Shown here in pieces: positions 48,139 to 60,339 of a stretch of 64,000 nucleotides of DNA (its first letter is position 1; every line of letters begins with the position of its first letter). The notes below the pieces were generated by a model. It saw nothing but the letters and a program-made list of their open reading frames with translations. It did not search any database and was not told the DNA's origin. The stretch comes from Immersiella caudata (taxonomy: Eukaryota; Ascomycota; Sordariomycetes; Sordariales; Lasiosphaeriaceae): the NCBI GenBank assembly GCA_030512335.1, contig JAULSU010000001.1, positions 6,014,001-6,078,000 on the forward strand, written 5' to 3'. Made by a program: the position numbers and the translations under genes.

Positions 48139-48867
48139 TTGCCAGATAGTCTGTCCATTGAGATCCGGTCCTCTTACCTGGACGTGGGAAGTGAGGATGT
48201 TACTTGATCAAGGTCTATAGCTCTGCGAGAATTTTCAGATGCTGGCTCCAGGTCGATTTGGGGGTTGTCAGCCTAGGGCTTTTGCTGGTTTGATAGCATA
48301 TCTGCCATTCATGGAGCTATTATCTAGCTATTCGTCTAGATAGTGCAGATGGGGATTCTGAATACAATGCCTTGATCTACATGTGTGTTGTTGGGCATGG
48401 TGATTTTTGCCCAGTGTGTGATAAGCTGTGACCTCCATGACATCCGGAAGCTTCCTGTCAGTCTGGAAACTGGTGTGAGAGTTTGGGGCACGACCTCGAC
48501 TCGGAGTCTCTAATCATGGAGAGCTGCGGTGTTCTGAATGGACTGCAATATCACGGTGAGTTGGTTTGGGTGTTGCAGACTTGGGCAATGTTTGCCTTGG
48601 CCGTCATGATTTATTTCTGTACGGATTACCGAGTCGTAAAAGCATTTGCTAAGTCAAGATCCAGGGTGCTTCTTTTTGCACTATATAATTTTACATGTAC
48701 ATCATCGGGTATCGGTATATCTCCCCCGGACTATTCCCACCATTTCCTCCATTGACGCGCCTGCCCTCGTCTCAAGGAACCATAAACGCCAGCAATAGGG
48801 TGACCATGATATGGCAAGACAAGGCATGGAAACAGACAACTCTTCGTAACGGATGAGCCGGCTGCGG
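48139..48867. other. intergenic between convergent genes
   Basis: Contains 3' UTRs of the helicase gene and the transporter gene. No additional gene seen. Confidence 0.5.
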
Positions 48868-50670
48868 CTAGTGCTTTTGAGGCGAGTTTGATAATCGCCA
48901 TGCTCGCAAGGGAAGGCTCTGGAGCTGTAGCACCCGCGGGCGGATGTACAGAATGAACGAGACCACGCCGAAGAGCACGCAGACGATGTTGACGAGGTAG
49001 TACCCATCACGGTAAGTGTCACAGGTGCCACCAGCGGCGATACAGCGCTCCTTGTCCGGCTGGAGGGCGCAGCTGAAGGGTTGGGTGAGAGTGTTGGTGG
49101 ATTTCGGGTTGGAAGGAGGATGGCAGGTGGCCGAGGTGAAAGCGTCAACGAGGCGGAGGACGAAGTAGCGGGGAAATGTGCCGCCAAGGTTACAGACGCT
49201 GGGAAGCGTGGTTAGTTTCATATTCTGGGGGGCTGGGCAAGAAAAGGGGAGAACGTACGTTGCGAGGAGGGTCATGTAGGTACCGCCAATGACGGGATCG
49301 GCAACCTTGGCGTGGAATGCGGAAACGGCGACGAACATGACGGTGTTGGTGAAGGTGGAGAAGACGTGAGAGGCGATGACGACGAGCATGTACCAACCGG
49401 TGATGCCGCCGGCCGGGAAAATGATAACGGTGAGCTGGGCGATGATGGCGGCAACGAGGCGGCCAGCAAAACCCCAACACCAGAGACGCATGGGGGTGAA
49501 CTGCTGCGACCACTTGCCGGCGTAGTAGCCGAGACCGATCTCAAAGGGGAAGTCGATGAGGACGATGAGGGCCATGTTATCCGTGCCGAGACCCTTATCC
49601 AGCAGCTTGAGGTTGGTCACACCGTCATTGGCCTGGAAGCCGATCTTGGCGATGAGGTGTACGAGGATGATGGTCTGGACATTCTTGAGCTTGAGAACAC
49701 CCCACATGATTTTGTAGACATCCCAGACGCCGTCCTCGTTGCGGGTGCGCTCCTCTCGTTTCAGCAGGCCCAGGCCAAGGGTGACGGCGATGTAGGCCCA
49801 TCCCCAGAAGGCCAGGTAGCCGCCTAGGCCTAGTAGGCCGTGGTCCAGGGGCTCGGTGCGAAACCAGCGGTTGGCAAAGTCCTTGGAGTAGAATGCCAAG
49901 AAGACAGTGTATGACAAGAACTGGCCGGCAGTGAGGCCGACCGTCTGTGCTGTAGATGCGTACGAGATGTTGGCGGGGCTCAGGAGGGTCAGCGCCCAGC
50001 CGTCCACGGCGATATCCTGCGTTGCGCACATGAGCACGAGGAAGAACCACCAGCCGGTGAAGTTCCAGATAGTGGAGCCACCGGGTTGGCCCGTGGCGGC
50101 CATCATGGACTCGACATGGGAGCCAAGCCACAGCATGCCGATACCTGAGAGCAGCTGGATGGGGAGGATCCAACTTTTGCGACGACCAAACTTGGGCGAC
50201 CATACTGCGTCGACAATGGGGCTCCACAAGAGCTTCAGAGAATAGGGGTATGACGCCAAGCTGAATATGCCAATCTCGCCGTACGACAGATGGCTCTTGA
50301 GGAGGAAGGGCACCGAGCCAGTGGCAAGACCGAGAGGGACGCCTTGCAGGAAGTAGAGGAGGACAAGAAGGCCGAAGTTCCTCTGGTCGTGTTCGGGCAA
50401 GTCAAAGAAGCCATTTGCGCCATTGTTTTCCTTGTTTTGGGGGGTGCCGGGCACCAGGTCGTCGAGGGAGAAGGACTCGCGGGACATTAGATTGGCCGTG
50501 ACGGCGCTTGGGGAGGCATCGTGCTTGGTGCGCCGCGATAGCTCGATGGTGCCGTTCATCTTGTCGCCCTTGGTCTGCCCGTTTGTCCCGGCCTCCTCTT
50601 TGCTAGCTGAGGCGCCGTGGGACGTCCCGTTGTGCGTCGGCGATTTTGTGCGACGAGGTCGAGTCCCCAT
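48868..50670 (-). CDS. acetyl-CoA transporter, AT-1/SLC33A1 family
   Basis: A 580-aa protein from exons 49259-50670 and 48868-49198. The N-tail of about 95 residues is Ser/Thr/Lys-rich. About twelve membrane segments follow, with family landmarks FGLLVLLYFLQGVPLGLATG, SYPYSLKLLWSPIVDAVWSP, FGRRKSWILPIQLL, then CATQDIAVDGWALTLL and LGGTFPRYFVLRLVDAF. These match the SLC33 family, which moves acetyl-CoA into the ER/Golgi lumen for acetylation of proteins or glycans. In fungi the physiological role is not settled. The 60-nt intron (49199-49258, GTACGT...CAG) has no stop and a length divisible by three, so an unspliced mRNA would still encode a full-length frame with 20 extra residues. Splicing restores LLATVCNLGGTFP as expected. 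Confidence 0.92.
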   Translation of the reverse strand: MGTRPRRTKSPTHNGTSHGASASKEEAGTNGQTKGDKMNGTIELSRRTKHDASPSAVTANLMSRESFSLDDLVPGTPQNKENNGANGFFDLPEHDQRNFGLLVLLYFLQGVPLGLATGSVPFLLKSHLSYGEIGIFSLASYPYSLKLLWSPIVDAVWSPKFGRRKSWILPIQLLSGIGMLWLGSHVESMMAATGQPGGSTIWNFTGWWFFLVLMCATQDIAVDGWALTLLSPANISYASTAQTVGLTAGQFLSYTVFLAFYSKDFANRWFRTEPLDHGLLGLGGYLAFWGWAYIAVTLGLGLLKREERTRNEDGVWDVYKIMWGVLKLKNVQTIILVHLIAKIGFQANDGVTNLKLLDKGLGTDNMALIVLIDFPFEIGLGYYAGKWSQQFTPMRLWCWGFAGRLVAAIIAQLTVIIFPAGGITGWYMLVVIASHVFSTFTNTVMFVAVSAFHAKVADPVIGGTYMTLLATYVLPFSCPAPQNMKLTTLPSVCNLGGTFPRYFVLRLVDAFTSATCHPPSNPKSTNTLTQPFSCALQPDKERCIAAGGTCDTYRDGYYLVNIVCVLFGVVSFILYIRPRVLQLQSLPLRAWRLSNSPQKH

Positions 50671-51682
50671 CGGGAGCTGTCAGGGATCGTCCGTTACGAG
50701 GTCAGAAAGGATGGAGGAGACTGCCGGGGGCGCGGGGGGTTCGGACGGTCGTGTTGGTTCGGAGCGGCGCGCGTTTGCCTCTTTTACTTTATGTCTACTT
50801 TTTCTCAGGTCTCGTCTCGTGGGTTCGAGTACTCGAAAGGTTAGGTTCGTGAACAGTGGCTTGCGTCGAGAGAGCGTGGGTGGCGACGATGCTGCGAATG
50901 ACGCTTAAACTCCCGAAGAACTCAACGAAAGACGTGAAAGCTTGGAGATTTGTCCCAGGTTGCGAAGGAAGGGCAGGCTTGCGACACTCTTCTTGCCGAC
51001 AAGACCCAAGATTGAGGGATAGCTTAGAGTAGCGGACAAAAACTGATGTGTCATGTACGTAACCGCGACCAAGGTCACCACTGCTGTCGCATCTGCACCC
51101 AGCGACCTGGGGCGAAGTGTGGGGGATGCGCCAAACAGGGGGCAATCTGATACCGTGGCCTTTCGTGGGTGGCAACAACAACGGTCGTAAAGAACGTTGT
51201 GGAGAGCAAAATCAGGAGCGTTCCAACGTTTGCTTACACGCCCGAAATCATGGGGCGCAATTTCTATTTTCATGGTTTCTGCGCAAAGAATCGGAGTCAG
51301 TATTCTACGCGTTCTTGCACCGACAATCTCTCAATGTTGTTCGGCTTCCCCTGAGCCCAAGCCACCATCCTTTCCGGCAAGGCACCGGCACAAACTTGGG
51401 GCGTCGGTATCTTGGCACGAATCGGAGCGGGTTAGCGCAGGGGCCACTTCAGCCCGAAGCCTTCGGGAAGACTTGAGGGGACGTGACAGGGATGTTGCGA
51501 TGTCACTCCTCACCAGCGCATATGAAAACAACAAGGAACCATTTCATCTAGCAAGTTATTCTCGAAGGCACACAGCTTGGAACACTGTGGTTTTTTTTGG
51601 CTTGGGCAACAACCCCCGGGATCTGGAGGCTGTCAATCGCAGTTGCGGCGTAAATTACGCGTCTTGACGCGTCTCATCAAAG
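50671..51682. other. intergenic, no supported gene
   Basis: Promoters of the divergent acetyl-CoA transporter and CENP-O genes should lie here. Frames of up to 161 codons on both strands show no domain pattern. Confidence 0.5.
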
Positions 51683-52581
51683 ATGCCATCACTAACTCTC
51701 GATGATGAGATCTTAAATCTCCAATCGCAAAGTAAGCCCCTCTCTTCAGCCTGCCACTCACATTCTAACAGAAAAATTCAGTAAACACACTGAAATCCCA
51801 GCTCCAAATTCAAACCTCGAACCTGCTGGGCTCGCCCTCCACCGAACAGCTCATCACCTCTTCCACTACCCCCGCAGCCCAAAAACAAAACCTCCTCTCG
51901 CGCTCAGCATCTCAACATGCCCACAACCAACAATGCCTTTATCGTGCCTGCGCAGGTCTGACCGCCTTTCGTGCTCGCGACCCAGACCCCAACGCAGTGG
52001 ATAACGGCGCCATTCTGGGCCTCCGCGTCGAGATTGCCAGTCGCGCCAAGTTCCTACGGCCCTACTATGTTCTTTTCAACCGACCCTTTCCCGGGAGCAA
52101 CGCCCTGCGCGTTCACCGGCATACGATACCCCCGAGCATTGCGCTTGTGGGACTTGCAAACCGCTATCTTCCGTTTCCGAAGGGGGAGGGGGGAGGGAAG
52201 CAGGACCTGGCGAGGTTTGCAAGGGCACTGAGGAGGGAGGTCGTGAGGTATCATCATCGGTTGGGGGTCGTGGCTGATCTGAGGAAGGCGGCAGGGTTGG
52301 GGAAGAAGAGGGGAAATGGTGGGGAGGAGGAAGAGGAGGGAGTGGAGCGTGAGGGGAAGTTGGCAAGTATCACGGCTGCAGATGCGGAGGCGAAGCAGAT
52401 TACTATCGAGTGGGCGGATGGGAGAGCGGGGAGGCTCGTCATGGGGGATGATGGGGAAGTGGTTAAGGTTGTGGCGGTTGGTGATAATGGGAGGGATCGC
52501 GACGTGGTGCGAGAGTTGCTGGGGGGGGCTACAAGGGTCGAAGATGTGGCGAAAAGGCTGGTCTCGGCGCGAGGAGATTGA
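51683..52581 (+). CDS. kinetochore protein CENP-O / Mcm21-like
   Basis: A 282-aa protein from exons 51683-51731 and 51782-52581 (intron GTAAGC...CAG). Residues 1-35 form an amphipathic helix likely to be a short coiled coil (LDDEILNLQSQINTLKSQLQ). The central domain, with GAILGLRVEIASRAKFLRPY, YVLFNRPF and LRVHRHTIPPSIALVGLANR, is the double-RWD pattern of CENP-O, ending in LARFARALRREVVRYHHRLG. The C-terminal third is Gly/Glu-rich with an acidic EEEEEG run, then a second beta-rich part. CENP-O/Mcm21 is a subunit of the COMA/CCAN inner kinetochore complex, with CENP-P as partner. The family is fast-evolving; identity rests on the RVHRHTIP region and overall length. Confidence 0.8.
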
Positions 52582-54789
52582 ACGTATGGCTGGTGTTTTC
52601 TTCTTCTTTTTTTCGATGACAGGTTTTAAACTCGTAAGGGCCGATTTCAACGTTCGAGATATAGACTCCGGCAGGGGGTCTCAGAACAGCCGGTTCTGAC
52701 AAAGCGTCTTGGTTTCGTGCTGGGGTTGGAATGCTTCTCGCTCGATCGGTCCCAAAAGAGCCATGCGGCTAGTTGCTGGCCTACCGTCCATCTACCGCGT
52801 TCGAGAGCTCCAGGCTCTTACCACTAGGCCGGAGAGCATAACGGCAACGCGGTCCCGTCCTATTGGTCGCCTTGACAACTCTCCGAAGGTCACCGATTCC
52901 TGTTCGGAGGCACGGGAGAAATACCACGTTACCGTCCAACCCTTCCCAACACGCTTGGGTTGCAAGACAGGGCCGAGGGTGTTCCTAACACGGCGAAGAA
53001 CGGCGTTGCGTTCTTCGGTTCCGCCTCTTCACCTGAGGGCAAAAGGCTAGCTCTGTCTTCCGCCATGGCAACCCCTTTCCAGACGGAAAATTTGCAGCTT
53101 GGCCCGGACTACAACGTCTGGAGAAGAGTTGCCGGAGTAATTTCCTACTGCTCTGGAGCGGACACGGAATATGCCAGCAGCCGAGGTGGAACATTCTCAT
53201 CGCTGCGCGAATTATCCTGCTTCCGAACACTCTTGGTTTAGCAGGTCTCAGACATGCTGCTGAGATATGATCTTGATCCGGACCTTCATCACAGACGTCG
53301 AAGCCCAGTTTTGCGGTTGTGGCACACGACGTCATACGAGGGTGTCACAAGACGAGGCCAGGAGGGGAGATAATCCCAACCACCGTTCCCTCCAAGGCAC
53401 TGCCCTTGGCGGCCCATGTCTGACAAGGTTTTTGTCAAGTCTTCACGTTTAATCATCACACCGCAACGGCCCGGTAATTGAGTCCGAGTAACGCGAGACG
53501 AAGATGGGAAACTTGGCTACACACACTCCCCCCAACGAGTGCCGTAGACCGTCAAGCGTGCCTCTCCAATATGCATCATCATGCTCTTTCAAACCCGTTG
53601 TCAGCTATCCAATAGGATGACGGCGACTCGAGAGAAGAGCCAATCAGGCCTCGCGAAATCAGCATTCAACGTACAAAAAGGGCAACCTCTCCCTTGTGCC
53701 CAATCGGCTGGGTCGCTTGTGTATTGCGACGTTGCGGGTAAACCCACCCCCCTCTATCCTCCCGTGGTTGCTGTGGTAAGCCTGTACCTGATTTTGTTGC
53801 AGCCAAAGGGCGAAAAGATAGTTGATTGCGGGGGCGGGTTGGCACCGGGTAAATTTACAAACACGAGAAGGACAAATGGACAGACGTGAGACTCAGCGTA
53901 TACCCGAGATGAGCAGCACTATACAGCATGCGCTGGCCTGCACCCTTTCGTCAGGGAAGCCCAGTTTTGAGTGGCGAAGCACCCGCCCATCGCAAAGTTG
54001 TTTTTGTGCCGCCCTGAGAGTGTTGTCACGGTTGTGTGTCTTGCAGTTGGCATCGACGCAGGTTTTTGCGAGCCCCCCAGTCACCTCCCTGTACCAGATT
54101 GCGCTTTCCAAGGCGCCAGAGTATGCTAGAATGCCCTCTCTGGTATTTGCGTGAGTGCCTCCTTTTACAGAACTGTCGCCGCGAAGAAGTTTTCGATCAA
54201 ATTCTGGGCTTCGGTGTTCCCAAGACCCGAAAAGGGGCGTTGACAGGATGATGTGTCTGGCAACGAGCGAGACCAAAGCTGATGAGACCGAGACAGGATG
54301 GAGAGGCTTGGTGGCCGAGGCAACTGATGCCGAGTCCTTGAAACACCTATCTTTTCGAAACATGATCCACGCCTCGCACATCACGCTGTAGAGTGGAAGA
54401 TTGAGATTAAAGTGAGAATATGTATTACTGCCCCTAAGTTTATTACAACTTCCCCTTTCCTCTCTGCCTCCTTAAAGTCCTGAAAATAGAGCCTCCAAAC
54501 TCGCTTCCTCAAATGTCTACACTAAAACCATGATCAAGATACCAAAGAACAGGCCAGTCGTAGATAGCTCAGTACTTGCCCCGACAAAGGAGAAAACAGA
54601 GAAGAGCGTCAGATAGTCTCTATAATAAATAACTTCCCTTCTCCATCTCCTATGGTCGGGGGGTGGTTGAAGAAGGATGGCCGGCGGTGAAAGAAGCCAC
54701 ACTAGAAGCCACACAAAAGCGCAACCCACTCCGCTCCGGTTTTTTTGTCGTTTTTTTCGTCACCAGGTCGCCGGTTCTCTTCCAATTGA
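52582..54789. other. intergenic, no supported gene
   Basis: About 2.2 kb. A tRNA-like stretch near 52790-52835 does not fold into a complete tRNA. Short open frames have no recognisable features. T-rich sequence near 54480-54780 is probably 3' UTR of the next gene. Confidence 0.5.
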
Positions 54790-55362
54790 TTAGAAGAGAG
54801 CGGCGGCAACGGCGAGGGCGACAAGAGCACCACCAGCCTTCTGGACGTTCTGGGTAGCACCGGCGGTAACGACGGCTCCAGTGGGCTTGGTGGGGGTGGG
54901 GACGACGACGGTGCCGATCGACTTAGAGGTCGTAACGGGCGGCGCCGGAGGCGGAGGGGGCTTGACCGTGGGCGGGGGCAGGACCACGGGCTTGCTGGAG
55001 TAGACCGGCGGCGGGGGCGGCGGGGGAGCCGGAGTCGGGTGAGGAGGCTTGGGCTTCTCGGTGGTGCTCACGGGGCAGATGGTGGTGCTGACCGGGATGA
55101 TGACCGTGGTGAGGACGGTGCTGGCGGCCGGGCAGTGGGGAACAGCCGGGGCGCAGCTGATGACCGTCTTGACGGTGGTTGAGTAGATGGTGCTCGTCGT
55201 CAGCGAAGGCTTGGGGATGACGGGGAACGGCTTCGCGGTCGTGGCCGGGGGCTTGAGGGAGTAGAAGGGAGGCTTCTTGGAGTACTTGTCGGCATCATCC
55301 TCCCCCTCGTCGGCCCGGACATAGGCAGCGAGGCCAAGAAGGGCGAAAGCGGTGAGCTTCAT
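54790..55362 (-). CDS. Pro-rich secreted GPI-anchored protein
   Basis: Intronless, 190 aa. The signal peptide is MKLTAFALLGLAAYVRA, followed by an acidic DEGEDDADKY segment. A Lys/Pro/Thr part leads to STIYSTTVKTVISCAP and STVLTTVIIPVSTTICPVS, a four-Cys beta-rich module seen in many small fungal wall proteins. Then comes a Pro-rich stem with runs of seven and five Pro and repeated VVLPPPTVKPPP, and a GPI-type end (TAGATQNVQKAGG then ALVALAVAAALF). Such proteins are usually extracellular wall constituents; no specific function is known. The Pro-rich stem could be O-glycosylated or serve as a rigid spacer. Confidence 0.85.
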   Translation of the reverse strand: MKLTAFALLGLAAYVRADEGEDDADKYSKKPPFYSLKPPATTAKPFPVIPKPSLTTSTIYSTTVKTVISCAPAVPHCPAASTVLTTVIIPVSTTICPVSTTEKPKPPHPTPAPPPPPPPVYSSKPVVLPPPTVKPPPPPAPPVTTSKSIGTVVVPTPTKPTGAVVTAGATQNVQKAGGALVALAVAAALF

Positions 55363-58165
55363 TTTGTTGTATTATCTTTTTCTTCCGAGGGGTATGTCGT
55401 TGATGGGGGTATTATGCGACGAGACCCTTTTTCCAAGCCAGCGAGTGACGAGAACGAGTGGATGGTATCGTGGAAGACACTGAAGATAGAATGAAAGCAG
55501 GAGTGAACGAAGGGGGGCACCAGTGCCTTCAAATACGTTTTCCTGGCACCAGCACCCGGCCATTGACAGGGGAGGGGACGGGGAAGCAGTGACGGCAAAG
55601 CGGGCAGACGCAAGCTCTCTGGATCATGGTCATGGTCATGGCCATGGCCATGACCATGCCCACCCAGCAGGCTGAAGGCACTCGCCAGGGGGGAGGGGGG
55701 TGAAAAAGCAGACCCATCGCTCCGTCGGCAGACACCGACCGATCGATGACGAAAATAGAGGAAGGCCGAGAGGGAAGCCATTGGGCGGCGGGAGACGCTG
55801 GTCTAGGCGGCCATTACGGCTAAAGGGGAGGGAGGCGTGTAAATGGTGCGAGCGTGTGCCTTGCAATCAAGATCCTTTAATCCGCTGGCTGTAGGGCCGA
55901 CATTCGCCGGGCTTGGAGAGAGCATGGACGGACGCGCATCCTGACGGGAAGAGCAAGCGCGAGACACGCAGAAGAGCACACTGAGCATCTACCGCAGGGC
56001 CTTTGCTACCATCCTGCACAGCCCCAAGGCGTTTCTCCGGTGAGATCGGGGCCTGAGTTTAAGCTTTTCGGGTGATCGTCCCCTGTTCTGCGGGAGGTTG
56101 TAGCAACCGTAGTCGACACGCCAGACGGTGCCGCGATGTCACTCCGCGCCTGGTTCCTGCATTTACCAACGCTGTAGCTTCATATCGGCACGCGCTGGCA
56201 CAGCGAACAGATTGACAGCCACCAGCGCCCCTGCGTCCACCAGATCCCTCAGGGAGCTGCTTCATCCCCAGCTGCTTCGTTGTGGTGGTAAGGCTGTCGA
56301 GGGGTGAAGGTGGCGAGAAGGTCAGCGAGGGAGAGCGGTCGAGCTCGGTCGGTGGACCACGTAACCTCGCAGATCATTATGCCTTGTCTGCGACTCGGTC
56401 CCCAAAACCCGGCGTAGAGAGAACAATATACCCTCCGGATGCGCATTAAGAGAAACATTGAGTTCTGCAGGGTATGCGACCGTGGCTACTCAGCCGGTGC
56501 GGAGGAGATCGAAAGAAATTCATGCGCCGAAGGATTCGCTGAGCTCGACGTCGCGGCTGGGCCTATACTGCCCTGGCGATATGTCCAGGTTTCTCCCCAC
56601 ACTTGTAGCCTTAGCTGGTGGCGGTATACCCAATCTGACGGGCCATGATTCCGCCAGGATCGCCCATTCATTGCGTCAGAAGACCCTGAATGCTGCCGTG
56701 ATGTTTTTCGGCAACTGAGAGCACCAGCCTGATTCGAGCCTGATGAGCTCCGGCGCCAACCCAGCGCCGCAATATGTCATGGCCCGACGTCAGCGGTCAC
56801 CAACCAACCGCGGCAGATTGAGTCGCTCAGCCTGGAAGAGACTCGTCTGATGTCAAGTGCCGATTCTGAATCCGGCGCGCAGAAGAAGGCCGAATAATGC
56901 GGTGAAGCTTCGTGCTCCTGGTCATGTTCATGCCTCGACTTTGCCAAGGGAAAGGAACTGACGGAGATGCGGAAGACGTTGCCGTCATGTCTGCAGTTGA
57001 CAGTAGAGCGCGTGCGAAGATATGCCCTGACTCAGACATGGAAAATTCAGTCGCAAAGCTGGGCAGCAGAGTGCAAATTTGAAAACTACCTTACCTGCCA
57101 GCCTCTACGTCGCTGCGGGCACAGTTTTGGACTACTGTTGGATGCGAAAAGGATGCTCAATCAATCCACTCCAAGCCAAGCAACACCATGGTTAAGTGGG
57201 GCTAGCAGATCCATCCACCACGTCTTCAATAACAACTTCATACCCTCTTCCACCCTCAATCACCCAGAGCTTCATGTTGTTCCTCACCACACTGCTACCC
57301 TCTGTCTACTCCCATTTGCAACTCCACATTCCCCATCTAGCAAGTTGGTTTCCGGCGGCAGAGAAGCAACCATTGCAATGGAAACCGTGTCCGTAATGAA
57401 GCGGCTGCGGCTGCTGGCTGACACTTGGACGACCAATGATCAGTTCCCAAGGATCTCACCTGGCGTTCTCGGGACAAACTTCGCCCTGATATGAGGGACC
57501 GGATGCCCTGGCGTTGGCGATGCTGCAACGAAAAGGGGTCCAAGCCGAGCGCGATCTGTTCGAGGGTTGGACGGGCCAAATCGGCAAAATCACGAATGTG
57601 TCTTGATACCCGCCAGAAGATTGTGTGCTCGCGAAGCCATGAGGCTCTGTTGAGCGTGACCAACCGAATGTAAGTGAGGGCCTGAACCTCGCGACGATCG
57701 TGGGGAGGGGAGCCAAGAGCGGCTGAAACGCCCAGGCTATGGTTCGCTAGTCGAGACCGCTACCTGTGGCGCTGCGCGCTGGGCCACCACTCACATCAGC
57801 TGTGGCTTATTGCTTGCCAATGAGGGGTCAGTGGCCCTACCCCAACTCCGCCGCCCCTTACCCTTGCTTCCGCTCCGGGCGGTGTCAACACGTTGTCAAA
57901 CGACGACAGTTACAACGCTGCGCTGGTTGGCAACCCTTTTTTTTTTTTCTTTTATCCAGCCGCGCTCTTCCTTTCCAATCGTTGACGATCCTCTCCTTGT
58001 TTCCTTTTGAATATAGCTCTATCTGAACGTGCAGCCCGCAGACAAGAGATCTTTTCATCTTCTTTTCCCTGGTCTTGGCCTGTTGGGTTGTGCTGAGCTC
58101 TCCTGAAGCTTATCCGAAGATCCATCCTCCAGGCAAGGGTTGACACATCACCAACCAAGGCAGGG
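55363..58165. other. intergenic, no supported gene
   Basis: About 2.8 kb. It contains the Pro-rich gene's promoter, the 28-nt palindrome at 55631 and, at the right end, a poly-T/CT-rich leader (57938-58050) of the next gene. No domain-bearing frame found. Confidence 0.5.
55631..55658. repeat. perfect 28-nt palindrome made of CATGGY units
   Basis: The sequence reads identically on both strands. It is built from hexamers CATGGT, CATGGC, CATGGC and CATGAC, with two further CATGGT-like units to its left from 55625. It lies about 270 bp upstream of the Pro-rich GPI gene start. It could be a binding site for dimeric factors, or simply a microsatellite. Confidence 0.85.
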
Positions 58166-59649
58166 ATGGCACCTGTCGATGCGACCACCCGTAAACGGGT
58201 CTTAAAGGTCATTTTCTTTTCACTGCTGTTGGACTTGGTATGTCTCACACTCCGCTCCCCTTGCTGGCCCTCGATGCGGTCCGGCTAACCAGCGCAGATC
58301 TCGTTCACCTTCATCCTCCCACTCTTCCCGAAGCTCCTCGAGTTCTACCGCAATGCAGAAGCCCCGCTTCATGCCTCGGCCCCTCCATCCAAAACATTGC
58401 TCTCCAGCATCCTTGGCTACCTCAATGCATACAAGGCCGCCTTTGCGCGCCCCATCGACTCGCGATATGACATCGTCCTGCTGGGTGGCGCATTGGGTAG
58501 TCTCTTCTCGTAGGTCGTGCCGACACCCGAACGGCTTGACTTCTTGGATCTAACTGGATTCCTCATCACAGTCTCCTCCAGGCAATTGCGTCGCCCGTCA
58601 TCGGACATCTGTCTGACAAATATGGCCGTCGAACTGCGCTCCTCGCCAGCATGACGGGAAATATCCTCTCGGTCCTTCTCTGGGTTGCGGCCGTCGACTT
58701 CCGTACATTTCTCGCTTCGCGCGTTGTCGGTGGACTCTCCGAAGGAAACGTACAGCTGGCCACAGCCATTGCGACCGACATCTCCGACGCGAACAGCCGT
58801 GGGTCGACGATGGCGCTCATCGGGGCCTGCTTTTCTATCGCGTTCACATTTGGGCCTGCGTTGGGCGCCTGGCTCAGCACCATCAGCTCTGTCGCTGCCA
58901 ACCCCTTCGCTACAGCAGCCGGCGTCTCGCTCTTCCTGGTCGTCACCGAGACCGTCTATCTCTACTTCAGCCTCCCCGAGACGCTGCCGTCCCTGACACG
59001 GAAGGAGAATGGTTCGGCCAGCGAGAGCAAGTCAGCGGAGGCAGCCCCGAAAGCCGTGCAGCGGACAAACTCGCACTTTCTCCTCAACTTCGTCCATATG
59101 ACCTTCTTGCTCTTCTTCTCGGGCATGGAGTTCTCGCTGCCCTTCATGACCTATGACTTGTTTGGATACAGCTCGGCCAAAAACGGAAGGCTTCTCGGGT
59201 ACGTCGGCCTTGTTGCCTCACTTCTGCAAGGCGGCGTTACACGCCGGTTGCCCCCCTTGCTGTCGGTCCGAATCGGTGTGGTAGCGTGCCTCGTCGCGTT
59301 TGTGCTCCTGGGGCGCACCAACACCGTGCCGTCTCTTTACCTTGCGGCAACGTGTCTGGCTGCGACGTCAGCAACTGTGGTTACAGGTCTGAACGCGCTG
59401 AGCAGTTTCGAAGCGAACGAGGGAGAGCGGGGAGGGAAATTGGGCATCCTCCGGAGCTGGGGCCAACTCGGAAGAGGCTTGGGCCCAGTGCTGTTCACAA
59501 GTGTCTATTGGTGGGCGGGTAGGGAGGCGGCCTATGGCATGGGTGCAACTGGTATTGCCGCAGTCTGCCTGTTGACGTTTGCGGGGCTTAAGACACCAGT
59601 AGGGTCAATCAAGGCCAAACTTGCCAACGGGGAAAAGAAAACGCTTTGA
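58166..59649 (+). CDS. MFS transporter, MFSD10/tetracycline-resistance-like
   Basis: A 453-aa protein from exons 58166-58237, 58298-58509 and 58572-59649; introns are GTATGT...CAG and GTAGGT...CAG, with phases consistent. Membrane segment 1 is VIFFSLLLDLISFTFILPLF. After a long first extramembrane loop, ASPVIGHLSDKYGRRTALL is MFS motif A. VVGGLSEGNVQLATAIATDI and FTFGPALGAWLS follow, typical of the MFSD10/TetA-like group. A charged central loop is at about 245-275. The animal relative MFSD10 is an organic-anion/drug carrier; the fungal substrate is not known. No cluster neighbours. Confidence 0.88.
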
Positions 59650-60339
59650 GACGTACCAGAGGCTTATTTTGCACATAGGTAGTAGTTACACATGAGGCGA
59701 GGGATGTTGTAGGGTACATTATAACTCGTACAACTTTATTATTTTGCAGTATGCCGGGTCCGCGGCTGCATGAGGTCAGTGCTTGTTGCGAGGGGCTGGA
59801 AAGTCGGTTTCCAACGATCTCTTTGCGCTGGGCCGGCCTGGTGAACCTAGGGCTTTGGCCTGGGGGCGTAAATAAACCATTTTTTTCATCGAGATCAACG
59901 ACATATCATGAGATGCGGCTCTCTGGGCCCTGTCGGGAGTGTCATCGGGTGTCGGCTCCGATGTGGGTCGTTAACCGGCCATTTCGGCCCCGCTCAACGG
60001 CCTTAGCTGTACGGTGCCGGAGGTCTCGGCTTTTTAGGGGCGCGCATTTCCAGTCCCTGAAAGATAACTTGAGAGTTTCTCGCATGCACTCTAATTAAAT
60101 GTGATTGCTAGAGAACTGAAGCCAGAAGGCTACCGCTGTTCACGTTCTGGAGTTTGGTAGCGATGACGCCAACAACTGGATTGTGTAGCCTGTCTGAATC
60201 GGAAACGGCGGTTCTCCTGGGCGCTACTGAGTTCAGCTTCACGCAGCTCCAACTAATTCGCACAACCTGGACATTCACCAATCCATCGACTTCGACAGCT
60301 GTCAGGGAAGCACGGGAGATATCAGTCAGTCCAGATGCA
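59650..60339. other. intergenic, no supported gene
   Basis: The 3' UTR of the transporter then ordinary sequence. The next frame is open upstream of its ATG to 60154 without recognisable sequence. Confidence 0.45.

Noticed and set aside
52780..52835. tRNA-like stretch on the minus strand (GGCCTAGTGGTAAGAGCC and CTCGAACGC)
   Set aside because: A D-arm-like part is present, but no acceptor stem or complete anticodon arm pairs. It may be a decayed tRNA, but there is not enough to call it.
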